From Christensenella sp. UBA3798 (GTDB lineage: Bacteria > Bacillota > Clostridia > Christensenellales > CAG-1252): DNA of 5,563 nt. The position numbers were made by a program, and so were the translations under genes. Positions 1 through 5,363 of this stretch are shown piece after piece. The notes beneath the pieces were generated by a model. That model was not told where the DNA came from and did no database searches. It saw nothing but the letters and a program-made list of their open reading frames with translations. Every line of letters begins with the position of its first letter. Position 1 is the first letter of the stretch. The DNA is taken from the NCBI GenBank assembly GCA_002368735.1, contig DFEQ01000062.1, positions 1 through 5,563 on the forward strand, given 5' to 3'.

Positions 1-575
1 TAGATGACCTCCTGCACCCCTTCGAGAGAGGGAAAGAGCGAGAGGTCCACGAGCCCGTCCTCGTTGCCGGGGAAGGTGCCGACAGGCGTGGTGTTGATGA
101 TATAGGCGGCGTCCTTATGCCGCGCGATATTGCCGTAATTCTCCTCACCCGAGCGGGATATCTTGATTATCTCCTGCGCGCCCTTTTCCCGCGCCAAGTA
201 TTCCGCCGTCGCGGAGGTATTGCCCGTGCCGAGTATCAATACCTTCTTGCCTTGGAGCGATACGCCCGTCTTCGCGAGCGCATACTCCAAGCCGCGGATA
301 TCCATATTATAGCCCTTGAGCTTTTTACCCTCTCGCACCACGAGGTTCACTACGCCGAGCGCCTCACCCTCGGGCGATATCTCGTCCAAAAAGGGGATCA
401 CCGCCTTCTTGTAGGGAATGGTGACGTTAAACGCCTCGTAGCGCCCCGAGCGGATAAAGTCGGCGAGAGCCTCGGGCGCGACCTCTACGAGGTCGTAGTC
501 GTAGCCGAGCTTGTTATGCACGACCTTGGAATAGCTGTAATCCAGCCTCTTGCCTATCAAACAGTAACGCGCCAT
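1..575 (-). CDS. aroE: Shikimate dehydrogenase, 3' end cut by window edge
   Basis: This enzyme reduces 3-dehydroshikimate to shikimate with NADPH in the cytoplasm, the fourth step of the shikimate pathway. The first 191 codons are present, about two thirds of the usual 270-290 residues; no stop is reached before base 1. Visible family motifs, in order, are the substrate-binding SYSK (14-17) with H20, NVTIPYK (50-56) whose K56 is the expected catalytic lysine, GVVN (74-77), GYNMD with D92 as the partner aspartate, a nucleotide-binding turn GTGNTSA (116-122), and NTTPVG (161-166). The glycine-rich turn has Asn119 where most homologues have a second Gly. The ATG follows the aroB stop by one base, and its ribosome binding site (GAGGGGG, 588-582) lies inside the end of aroB, so translation is probably coupled. 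The identification is firm; the C-terminus is unseen. Confidence 0.95.
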   Translation of the reverse strand, partial: MARYCLIGKRLDYSYSKVVHNKLGYDYDLVEVAPEALADFIRSGRYEAFNVTIPYKKAVIPFLDEISPEGEALGVVNLVVREGKKLKGYNMDIRGLEYALAKTGVSLQGKKVLILGTGNTSATAEYLAREKGAQEIIKISRSGEENYGNIARHKDAAYIINTTPVGTFPGNEDGLVDLSLFPSLEGVQEVI

Positions 576-576
576 A

Positions 577-1623
577 TCAAGCCCCCTCAAAATAGCGCGG
601 CAAGTCCTCTACGTTCACGTTTGTCAGGCGGCAGTCGCCGATGCCTGCGATGGTGACGAGGGTCAAGACCTGCCCCGCCTTCTTTTTATCTGCCGAAAAA
701 TAGGGGATGAGCTCCTCCACGGGGTTGAGCTCCAAAGCGAGGTCGTTGCCGAGGAGCAGTTCCTCGATTTTATAGAAGTCCTCCTCCGATAGTTCCCCGC
801 GCTCGTAAGCTAGGCGCGCCATCACCCTGACGCCGTACGCCACCGCAACGCCGTGCGGCACCACGAACTCGGTCAAGGTCTCCACGGCGTGGGCAACGGT
901 GTGCCCGAGGTTCAGGAGTTTCCTTTGCCCGCCCTCCTTTTCGTCCGCTTCCACGATCCTCCGCTTGGCGTCCACCGACAGCGCGATAAAGTCCTCGAGG
1001 TTCTCGCTCGTCAAGCCCGCGTCGAGGATAGAGAATATCTCGCCCCCCTCGAGCACGGCGTATTTGACCCCTTCGCCTAGACCGTTACGGATCTCGTCGT
1101 AGGGAAGCGTCTTCATAAAGTCGGTATCGAACAAAACGAGTTCGGGCTGATAAAAGGCACCCACGAGGTTCTTGCCCTGCGGCATATCCACCGCCGTCTT
1201 GCCCCCCACCGACGAATCTATCGCCGCGAGGAGGCTGGTGGGCATATTGATAAAATGGATGCCCCGCATATATGTCGCCGCGGCAAAGCCCGCCAGGTCG
1301 CCTACCACCCCGCCGCCGAGGGCGAGCACGGTATCGGTGCGGGTGAAGCCTTCTTCCGCAAGGAAAGCGAGGACGTCGCCGTAGGTAGAAAGGTTCTTGG
1401 ACTCCTCCCCCGCGTCAAAAGTGAAGATGGTGGGCTCAAAGCCGTGATAGACCAGTTCGTCCGCCACCCCCTCCGCATAGAGAGGCGCCACGTTGCTATC
1501 CGAGACGATGAGCACCTTGCCCGTGCGACCGAGCTCTTTCAACTTCTCGCCGATCAAAGCGGACGCGCCGCTGCCGATGACGACCTCGTAGGATGTGGAT
1601 GCGTGAACTACTACATTTTTCAT
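577..1623 (-). CDS. aroB: 3-dehydroquinate synthase
   Basis: This cytoplasmic enzyme converts DAHP to 3-dehydroquinate, the second step of the shikimate pathway, using NAD+ and a divalent metal. The 348 residues match the usual full length of about 340-370. Key motifs are DAGEESKN (70-77), the NAD-binding GGGVVGD (103-109), DSSVGGKTAV (136-145), NLVGAFYQP (152-160), EGVKY (184-188), LNLGHT (237-242), PHGVAVAYG (256-264) and DKK (312-314). The expected metal ligands are E184, H241 and H257. Most homologues read HGEAVA at the last site, and here the Glu is Val259, which is a known type of tolerated variation. The start ATG has GGAG (1635-1632) 8 bases upstream, inside the last codons of the preceding gene, whose stop is only 3 bases away. 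This indicates a single transcript and translational coupling with both neighbours. Confidence 0.97.
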   Translation of the reverse strand: MKNVVVHASTSYEVVIGSGASALIGEKLKELGRTGKVLIVSDSNVAPLYAEGVADELVYHGFEPTIFTFDAGEESKNLSTYGDVLAFLAEEGFTRTDTVLALGGGVVGDLAGFAAATYMRGIHFINMPTSLLAAIDSSVGGKTAVDMPQGKNLVGAFYQPELVLFDTDFMKTLPYDEIRNGLGEGVKYAVLEGGEIFSILDAGLTSENLEDFIALSVDAKRRIVEADEKEGGQRKLLNLGHTVAHAVETLTEFVVPHGVAVAYGVRVMARLAYERGELSEEDFYKIEELLLGNDLALELNPVEELIPYFSADKKKAGQVLTLVTIAGIGDCRLTNVNVEDLPRYFEGA

Positions 1624-1626
1624 ACT

Positions 1627-2502
1627 CTATTCTCCGTCAATGCGGCGGCGAAAAGCCGCGCCCACTGCATATACGTAGCGCATAGCCGCCTCGAGCATCT
1701 CGGTCGGCACCGCCGTGAAGCGCACTTCAAAGTTGAGGTTGCCCGCATAGCCGATCTCCTTCAAGCCGCTGACCACCTCATCCATCGGCATCTTGCCGAA
1801 ATGGGGCGGCAGATGATCGTCGCGGTCGCCGGTATTGTCGTGCAAATGGAGTGCCATGAGGCGCCCTCCTATCGTGCGAAGCGTTCCCAAGATATCTTCC
1901 TTGGTGATAAAGGCGTGCCCGCTATCCCAGCATACGCCGTAGCTGTCGCCGAGAATATCCGCCGCGCGCCTGAGTTCCTCCCCCGACGAATAGATGGTGG
2001 GCAGGAGGCGGAACCAGCCGTCGCCGTGCTCGGTGACGAACATATTTTCCAGGAGGGCGGTGACGCCCGTCTCCTTCAGGATGGGGGTCAGCCTTTGGAA
2101 TATCTCGATATTGAGGTCAAAGCACTCTTCGCGCCTGTAGTCGCGGATGCAGTCGTTGAACTTCAAGGGGTGCACGACCATGAGCTTAGCGCCGAGGAGA
2201 GCGGTGGCCTCCGCCGCGCGACGATACATATCAAGGATCGCCGCGACGTCCCCTTTATGCTCCTCGCGGTAGCCGTAGGGAGCATGCGTCTGTCCGATGA
2301 CGACGCCGTGATCCTCCGCGGCAGAGCGAATGACTTTTGCCCGCTCGGAGGTCTTATCGCCGAAAGCGAACTCCAAACCCTTCTCCTCTCCGTAAAGAGG
2401 ATAGTCGATTGCGTCGAACCCCACGCGTTCAAGAAGAGCGAAAGTCTCCTCCGTACTCATTTTTTCCAAAAAACCGTAACCCGCTAAACTGATCTTTCTC
2501 AT
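1627..2502 (-). CDS. Xylose isomerase-like TIM-barrel protein (AP endonuclease family 2 fold)
   Basis: This is a 291-residue protein of the sugar phosphate isomerase/epimerase superfamily (Pfam AP_endonuc_2 fold), cytoplasmic and expected to bind a divalent metal. Visible barrel features are the first strand KISLAGYG (3-10), HAPYG (73-77), VVHPL (109-113), LLENM (150-154), CWDSGHA (191-197), LHLHDN (218-223) followed by DDHLPP (228-233), and NFEVR (257-261). The likely metal ligands are E152, D193 with H196, H219 or H221, and E259. The exact substrate cannot be read from the sequence; the same fold includes epimerases, isomerases and 3-dehydroshikimate dehydratases. The start was placed at 2502 because strand 1 of the barrel begins there; the longer reading to 2661 would run through the promoter and into the divergent gene. 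No Shine-Dalgarno precedes it. Met15 (2460) is an alternative start with only a weak GGA upstream. The gene heads the aroB-aroE unit. Confidence 0.85.
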   Translation of the reverse strand: MRKISLAGYGFLEKMSTEETFALLERVGFDAIDYPLYGEEKGLEFAFGDKTSERAKVIRSAAEDHGVVIGQTHAPYGYREEHKGDVAAILDMYRRAAEATALLGAKLMVVHPLKFNDCIRDYRREECFDLNIEIFQRLTPILKETGVTALLENMFVTEHGDGWFRLLPTIYSSGEELRRAADILGDSYGVCWDSGHAFITKEDILGTLRTIGGRLMALHLHDNTGDRDDHLPPHFGKMPMDEVVSGLKEIGYAGNLNFEVRFTAVPTEMLEAAMRYVYAVGAAFRRRIDGE

Positions 2503-2508
2503 AACTTT

Positions 2509-2537
2509 ATTATAAAAGATACGTCTTATATAGTCAA
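2509..2537 (-). promoter_or_regulatory. Near-consensus sigma-70/sigma-A promoter of the TIM-barrel/aroB/aroE unit
   Basis: On the minus strand TTGACT (2537-2532) is followed by exactly 17 bases and then TATAAT (2514-2509). The expected transcription start, 7 bases past the -10 box, is base 2502, the A of the proposed ATG. The transcript would therefore be leaderless or nearly so. This is the only good promoter seen for the three genes to its left. Confidence 0.75.
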
Positions 2538-2590
2538 GAACAAGGGGGAAAAGCCGCCCGCCTTCCGCTAAAAAAAACTTTTCTTTCCCT

Positions 2591-2619
2591 GTATAACGCC
2601 GCCGTTTCGGACCATAATC
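2591..2619 (+). promoter_or_regulatory. Possible forespore-type (sigma-F/sigma-G-like) promoter of the M23 gene
   Basis: GTATA (2591-2595) lies 17 bases before CATAATC (2613-2619), which resembles the GNATR / CATNNTA pattern of forespore sigma factors. No good TTGACA-type -35 box precedes the gene. A vegetative alternative is a lone -10-like TATAAC at 2592-2597 without a -35. The ribosome binding site GGAGG (2628-2632), 6 bases before the ATG, is strong, but a start near 2626 would leave a very short leader. The call is tentative. Confidence 0.3.
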
Positions 2620-2638
2620 CCTGTGACGGAGGTAAAAT

Positions 2639-3319
2639 ATGGAAAAGACAAACAAACCCAAAAATCAAAAGTTCGCAAACTTCATCAAGAAGAATCTCTA
2701 CTTAATACTTATGATCGTTTGCGTGATAGCTATCGCAACGATGGTGGCGGTCACCTACGCCCTCAAACAGAAGGGCGGCGCAGAGGACGTCATCGACGCC
2801 TCTATCACCGAAACGCCCGCGCCGAGCGACAACGTCCCCGTGACGGTAGAGCCACAGCCCGACCCCATCACCACCGAACCCGTTGCGGTGGTGGAGGAAG
2901 TGCTGTTCAGCCTCCCCCTCGACGGTGAAACGGTGGGGGTATTCGCCAACGATACCCTCATATACAACGCCACCTTGAACCAGTGGGCGACGCACGAAGC
3001 CTACGACGTCGCAGCGGAAGTGGGCACCGAGGTAAAGTGCGTCTACGGCGGCAAGGTGGAGAGCATCACGACCAGCGTGCTCCGCGGCACCGAAGTAGTG
3101 GTGCTTCACGAAAGCGGCATGAAGACGGTGTATAGCTTGCTCGGCAGCGACGTGTCGGTCACGGTCGGTCAGACCGTCAAGAAGGGTGACGTCATCGGTA
3201 AGATCGCCGAAACGGGCACCTTCGAAAAGCACAAAGGTCCCCACCTCCACCTCGAAGTATGGGACGCCGAGGGAGAGAAAGTCGACCCGATGCAGTTCTT
3301 TGAAAGCAGCGATAAGTAA
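2639..3319 (+). CDS. Membrane-anchored LytM/M23 domain protein, SpoIIQ-like
   Basis: This 226-residue protein has a short basic cytoplasmic N-terminus, one membrane helix (about 20-42), a Pro/Thr/Glu-rich extracytoplasmic linker (about 47-85) and a LytM/M23 domain (about 90-222). Zinc-site residues are present: H119xxxD123 in THEAYD and the PHLHLEV motif with H202 and H204. The second catalytic histidine of active LytM enzymes, normally in a YxHL motif, is missing: here the stretch reads YSLL (165-168) with Leu167 in its place. Size and architecture resemble the SpoIIQ proteins of spore formers, in which M23 domains serve in a channel or scaffold between forespore and mother cell and may have lost activity. 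The assignment as SpoIIQ is inference; a general peptidoglycan-binding or hydrolysing M23 protein is the alternative. GGAGG sits 6 bases before the ATG. It is transcribed alone, divergent from the aro unit. Confidence 0.85.
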   Translation: MEKTNKPKNQKFANFIKKNLYLILMIVCVIAIATMVAVTYALKQKGGAEDVIDASITETPAPSDNVPVTVEPQPDPITTEPVAVVEEVLFSLPLDGETVGVFANDTLIYNATLNQWATHEAYDVAAEVGTEVKCVYGGKVESITTSVLRGTEVVVLHESGMKTVYSLLGSDVSVTVGQTVKKGDVIGKIAETGTFEKHKGPHLHLEVWDAEGEKVDPMQFFESSDK

Positions 3320-3352
3320 AAAAATATGCCGAAGCAAGCCTTCGGCATTTTT
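3318..3352. terminator. Bidirectional intrinsic terminator
   Basis: A perfect 9-bp stem, ATGCCGAAG (3326-3334) with CTTCGGCAT (3340-3348), encloses a 5-base loop. T-runs follow on both strands: 3348-3352 on plus, and the complement of A3318-3324 on minus. It begins at the stop codon of the M23 gene and can also end transcripts of the convergent PH-domain gene whose stop is at 3424. Confidence 0.88.
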
Positions 3353-3353
3353 A

Positions 3354-3380
3354 ATGCGAGATGCGGGATGCGGGATGGCG
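3354..3380. repeat. Short heptamer tandem repeat
   Basis: ATGCGAG, ATGCGGG, ATGCGGG and a degenerate ATGGCG follow one another without gaps just behind the terminator. The 71-base gap 3353-3423 holds nothing else recognised. It is probably a slippage product with no assignable role. Confidence 0.5.
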
Positions 3381-3423
3381 AATTACTTAACTCCCACCCG
3401 CTCCGCAAACTGTAAAAACTGTT

Positions 3424-3825
3424 TTAATTAATGATGGTGTGACTGATCTCGTCTACGTCAATCTTCCTCGTCAAGAGATAATTCCTCAATTCTTCGGGCT
3501 CCTTCACTCCCTCTAAGCAAATATTGGACTTACCGGCAACGTCTGCTTTCACCGTTCCGTATCCGAGGATTTTGCCACCGAGCGACCTATTACAAACCAC
3601 AGACAGTACACCCTTAAAAACGACTTCATTCTCTTGCGTATTGAAGACCCCGCTTTTGAGTATATATTTGTTGGGATAAAATTCAACCGTGCAGTGATGT
3701 GCCGAAATCACCTTATAACTTATATAAATTATTCCGGGAAGTACTCCTAAGACCAACAGCACGAGGCAGGTCAAAAAACTAAAATCATATAGCGCAGATC
3801 TGACTGCAACATATTCCGGTTCCAT
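3424..3825 (-). CDS. Small membrane protein with bacterial PH domain (bPH_2/YdbS type)
   Basis: This 133-residue protein has a hydrophobic N-terminal segment (about 15-38, possibly a tight hairpin around Pro30) followed by a cytoplasmic PH-like domain (about 45-120). The family signature is clear: VEFYPNKYILKSGVFN (47-62), the central VLSVVCNRSLGGKILGYGTV (73-92), then a strand ending in GVKEPEELRNYL (106-117). Members typically carry one or two such domains; this is a minimal single-domain form. The molecular role of bPH_2 proteins is mostly unknown; in Bacillus subtilis the related ydbST genes belong to the cell-envelope stress regulon and have been tied to resistance against antimicrobial peptides. 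The ATG has GGAGG (3837-3833) at 7 bases. The gene has its own strong promoter with an operator inside it, divergent from the Xre regulator at 3912. It is AT-richer than the aro genes: 3661-3720 has about 21 G/C in 60, versus about 44 in 60 at 1261-1320. Confidence 0.88.
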   Translation of the reverse strand: MEPEYVAVRSALYDFSFLTCLVLLVLGVLPGIIYISYKVISAHHCTVEFYPNKYILKSGVFNTQENEVVFKGVLSVVCNRSLGGKILGYGTVKADVAGKSNICLEGVKEPEELRNYLLTRKIDVDEISHTIIN

Positions 3826-3846
3826 AGTTTATCCTCCTTTTTTGTC

Positions 3847-3876
3847 AGTATATCACGCCTAATAGGCGTAAGTCAA
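3847..3876 (-). promoter_or_regulatory. Promoter of the PH-domain membrane protein gene
   Basis: On the minus strand TTGACT (3876-3871), an 18-base spacer and TATACT (3852-3847) form a good sigma-A promoter. The predicted transcription start is near 3840, just upstream of the GGAGG site. The spacer is filled by the 15-bp dyad at 3855-3869, so a protein bound there would exclude RNA polymerase. Confidence 0.75.
3855..3869. promoter_or_regulatory. Operator 1, perfect dyad ACGCCTAATAGGCGT
   Basis: Six-base arms ACGCCT and AGGCGT are perfectly inverted around a 3-base centre. The site sits between the -35 and -10 boxes of the PH-protein gene. It matches a second dyad 31 bp away at 3886-3900, about three helical turns, so both face the same side of DNA. 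The adjacent Xre-type protein is the obvious candidate to bind both. Confidence 0.72.
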
Positions 3877-3885
3877 GAAATTAAT

Positions 3886-3900
3886 ACGCCCATAGGGTGT
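3886..3900. promoter_or_regulatory. Operator 2, near-perfect dyad ACGCCCATAGGGTGT
   Basis: The same 15-bp layout as operator 1, with one arm mismatch (T at 3898 opposite G3888). It lies 12 bases before the regulator's ATG and touches a possible -10 box, TAAACT (3900-3905), so it is placed for autoregulation. No -35 box is recognisable for the regulator. Confidence 0.62.
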
Positions 3901-3911
3901 AAACTTTAAAT

Positions 3912-4127
3912 ATGGTTACTTTGGAGATTATTCAACAAAACCTCGCTGCGGCGATACGCCAAAGCGGCTTAACACAGACCGAACTCGGAAAGAGGCTCGG
4001 CGTGTCGCAACAGACCATCTCGCACTATCTAAAGGGCGACAAGCTCCCCGCCCTCGATACTTTTGCAAATCTCTGCGCCATTATCGACGTCAACCCGCAA
4101 GACATCTTGAGCGAAAAGATATTTTGA
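3912..4127 (+). CDS. Xre-family helix-turn-helix regulator
   Basis: This 71-residue protein is essentially one Cro/C1-type DNA-binding domain and is expected to act as a dimer. The helix-turn-helix covers about 17-43: scaffold helix TQTELGKRLGV (21-31) and recognition helix SQQTISHYLKG (32-42), followed by the conserved KLPALDTFANLCAIIDVNPQDIL tail in two pieces, KLPALDTFANLCAIID (44-59) and VNPQDIL (60-66). There is no sensor or peptidase domain, so any signal would have to act through another partner or through its own turnover. It is divergent from the PH-domain gene with two matching dyads between them, which points to repression of that gene and of itself. The start has no convincing Shine-Dalgarno (AGGGTG ends 12 bases upstream); a -10-like TAAACT would put the transcript start on the ATG itself. 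It is convergent with the four-helix membrane protein gene, separated by a terminator. Confidence 0.93.
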   Translation: MVTLEIIQQNLAAAIRQSGLTQTELGKRLGVSQQTISHYLKGDKLPALDTFANLCAIIDVNPQDILSEKIF

Positions 4128-4157
4128 TCTTTCCCATAGAGCTCCCTTGAAGACACA

Positions 4158-4187
4158 AAAAAAGTCTCGGTCACCCGAGACTTTTTT
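4158..4187. terminator. Bidirectional intrinsic terminator
   Basis: GTCTCGG (4164-4170) pairs with CCGAGAC (4175-4181) around a TCAC loop, and the stem is extended by A4158-4163 opposite T4182-4187. The symmetric A and T tracts let it work on both strands, for the Xre gene (plus) and the four-helix membrane protein gene (minus). Confidence 0.92.
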
Positions 4188-4205
4188 CAATCGAGTTCCT
4201 TATTC

Positions 4206-4994
4206 CTACTTTGCTGCGTCGTCGGACGACAGCCGAAAGACGAGCGCGCCGATCTCGGCAGTGATCGCAGCCGCCTCTTCGGATGTATCAAATTCTTTCT
4301 CGATAGAGAGCGCGCAGGCATCGGTGGCTCTTTTGAGGACGGAGATCTTCAAGACAACTTTCTTCTCCGCCTGTTGCCTTTTTTTTGTAAGTGCGAATAG
4401 AATACCGGCGATAATGAGCAGGAAAAGCGAAATGCCACCGACCACGACTCCCGTCACGTTCAGGCGAAAACGATGATATCCCATCAAAAAGAAGTATCCG
4501 ATGAAGCATAAGACCGCGATAGATACGATCGTCAGAAGTAACGCCTTTTTACGGACGCTCACAGATCCCGATCTCCTCTTCAGCAGCTTGACAACCCCTA
4601 TGATCAAGGGAAGAAGCGCAACACCGCCGAGGACGATACTCAGGATCCAAAGGACGGATCCGTGCCCGGAAAAGTCATAGATTATCCCCAATACATAAGA
4701 GGCGATCAGCAATGCGATGGCAGAGATCAACATGAAGAATTCAAGGGACTTTATATTCCTCACCGTTCCGCTGACCTCGATAATGTTACGAGGATAAGAG
4801 ACGGTCTCCACCTGATCGATCTCGCTGAGCAGGACTTCCTTCTGCACGAGCATCTCCCCGCGGACGTCCCGCTTGATCAATCGCTTATCGGTGAAGATCA
4901 AGGAGTCCTCCCCCTCGGGCGAAAAGTCCTGCGGAAAATCGTAGCGCTTGACGATGCGTTCGCCCTCACCCAAGCATAGTGCTTTCTCTTCCAT
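4206..4994 (-). CDS. Four-helix membrane protein with PH-like N-terminal domain
   Basis: I do not recognise a named family for the whole 262-residue protein. Residues about 8-70 read like a bacterial PH-type domain: LGEGERIVKRYDF, then SLIFTDKRLIKRDV (31-44) and a strand ending KEVLLSEIDQVETV (52-65), similar to the 'TDKRLI' pattern of membrane-associated PH proteins. Four hydrophobic helices follow at about 84-105, 114-138, 149-172 and 179-202, then a basic KKRQQAEKK stretch and a cytoplasmic tail (210-262) with alternating strand and helix character. Both ends are predicted inside the cell. AGGAG (5005-5001) lies 6 bases before the ATG. It is a single-gene transcript from a perfect consensus promoter with a palindrome at the start site, and ends convergently against the Xre gene. 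A link to the neighbouring PH protein is suggested only by shared domain type and closeness. Confidence 0.8.
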   Translation of the reverse strand: MEEKALCLGEGERIVKRYDFPQDFSPEGEDSLIFTDKRLIKRDVRGEMLVQKEVLLSEIDQVETVSYPRNIIEVSGTVRNIKSLEFFMLISAIALLIASYVLGIIYDFSGHGSVLWILSIVLGGVALLPLIIGVVKLLKRRSGSVSVRKKALLLTIVSIAVLCFIGYFFLMGYHRFRLNVTGVVVGGISLFLLIIAGILFALTKKRQQAEKKVVLKISVLKRATDACALSIEKEFDTSEEAAAITAEIGALVFRLSSDDAAK

Positions 4995-5007
4995 ATCCTT
5001 CTCCTTT

Positions 5008-5023
5008 CGTGCCGAAAAGCACG
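5008..5023 (-). other. Small leader hairpin next to the ribosome binding site
   Basis: CGTGC (5008-5012) and GCACG (5019-5023) pair around a 6-base loop in the mRNA leader of the four-helix protein gene, ending 2 bases before the AAGGAGAAGG region. It could modulate translation; the short stem makes this uncertain. Confidence 0.35.
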
Positions 5024-5028
5024 CCGTG

Positions 5029-5048
5029 TAAAATAACTAGTTATTTTA
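5029..5048. promoter_or_regulatory. Perfect 20-bp palindrome at the transcription start (operator candidate)
   Basis: TAAAATAACTAGTTATTTTA is perfectly symmetric about 5038/5039. It abuts the -10 box (5053-5048) and covers the predicted transcription start near 5041. This is a typical repressor position. The sequence differs from the ACGCC-type dyads at 3855 and 3886, so a different regulator is expected; I do not recognise which. Confidence 0.65.
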
Positions 5049-5076
5049 TTATAGCAGCGAAAGCACTTTCTGTCAA
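5048..5076 (-). promoter_or_regulatory. Perfect consensus sigma-A promoter of the four-helix membrane protein
   Basis: On the minus strand TTGACA (5076-5071), 17 bases, TATAAT (5053-5048): an exact consensus match in both boxes and spacing. The predicted start is near 5041, giving a leader of about 47 bases. Such a strong promoter normally needs a repressor, consistent with the palindrome beside it. Confidence 0.85.
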
Positions 5077-5216
5077 GGGAGCAACAAAGCGGATAGTGAC
5101 GACGTATGCGCATAAAAACCCTCATCGCGCCTATCGGCGCGATCACGCTCCCTTTCTCCCCTTGATGCAAGAGCATCTTCGGGAAGGGCGTCATAGTTCG
5201 CTACGCTCACGAACGG

Positions 5217-5253
5217 ATTCTCTCTACACAGCCAGACATAGCGCGGAGAGAAT
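5217..5253. repeat. Stem-loop element, copy 1
   Basis: Arms ATTCTCTC (5217-5224) and GAGAGAAT (5246-5253) are perfect inverted repeats around a 21-base loop. The loop reads TACACAG...GACATAGCGCG and is recognisably homologous to the loop of the element at 5419-5463, although the arms differ. Confidence 0.6.
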
Positions 5254-5280
5254 GCTTAGACGAGACAAATATACACCCAT

Positions 5281-5323
5281 CATTCCCTTATTGAGCGCGG
5301 AGAAGGGTTGCAGATGCGAGGCT
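5281..5323. repeat. 43-base direct repeat, copy 1
   Basis: Identical over all 43 bases to 5467-5509. It contains a short inverted repeat CCCTT/AAGGG (5285-5289/5303-5307) around the AGCGCGGAG motif. The two copies are 186 bases apart. Confidence 0.9.
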
Positions 5324-5363
5324 TATTCACCCCCAAAAATCTTTGATTTTTCAGGGACCCCGA
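5324..5363. repeat. 40-base hairpin insertion present only in copy 1
   Basis: Between the 43-base repeat and the downstream 32-base repeat, copy 1 has 40 bases where copy 2 has one (5510). The insert folds as AAAAATC (5335-5341) with GATTTTT (5345-5351), flanked by C-rich and G-rich runs. No target-site duplication is evident. Confidence 0.6.

Noticed and set aside
117..656. 179-codon open frame on the plus strand
   Set aside because: Antisense to aroE and the end of aroB, with no family resemblance.
1255..2487. 410-codon open frame on the plus strand
   Set aside because: It lies antisense across aroB and the TIM-barrel gene, both of which have clear family motifs; a long antisense frame is expected in GC-rich coding DNA.
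2503..2661. Upstream extension of the TIM-barrel reading frame to 2661
   Set aside because: The added 53 residues precede the first barrel strand, read through a near-consensus promoter and overlap the divergent M23 gene; composition is unlike the rest of the protein.
2702..3337. 211-codon open frame on the minus strand
   Set aside because: Antisense to the M23 gene and running into the terminator stem; no domain signal.
5196..5214. GTTCG...CGAAC as the T-arm of a tRNA
   Set aside because: The loop is 9 bases instead of 7 and no acceptor, D or anticodon arms can be fitted around it.
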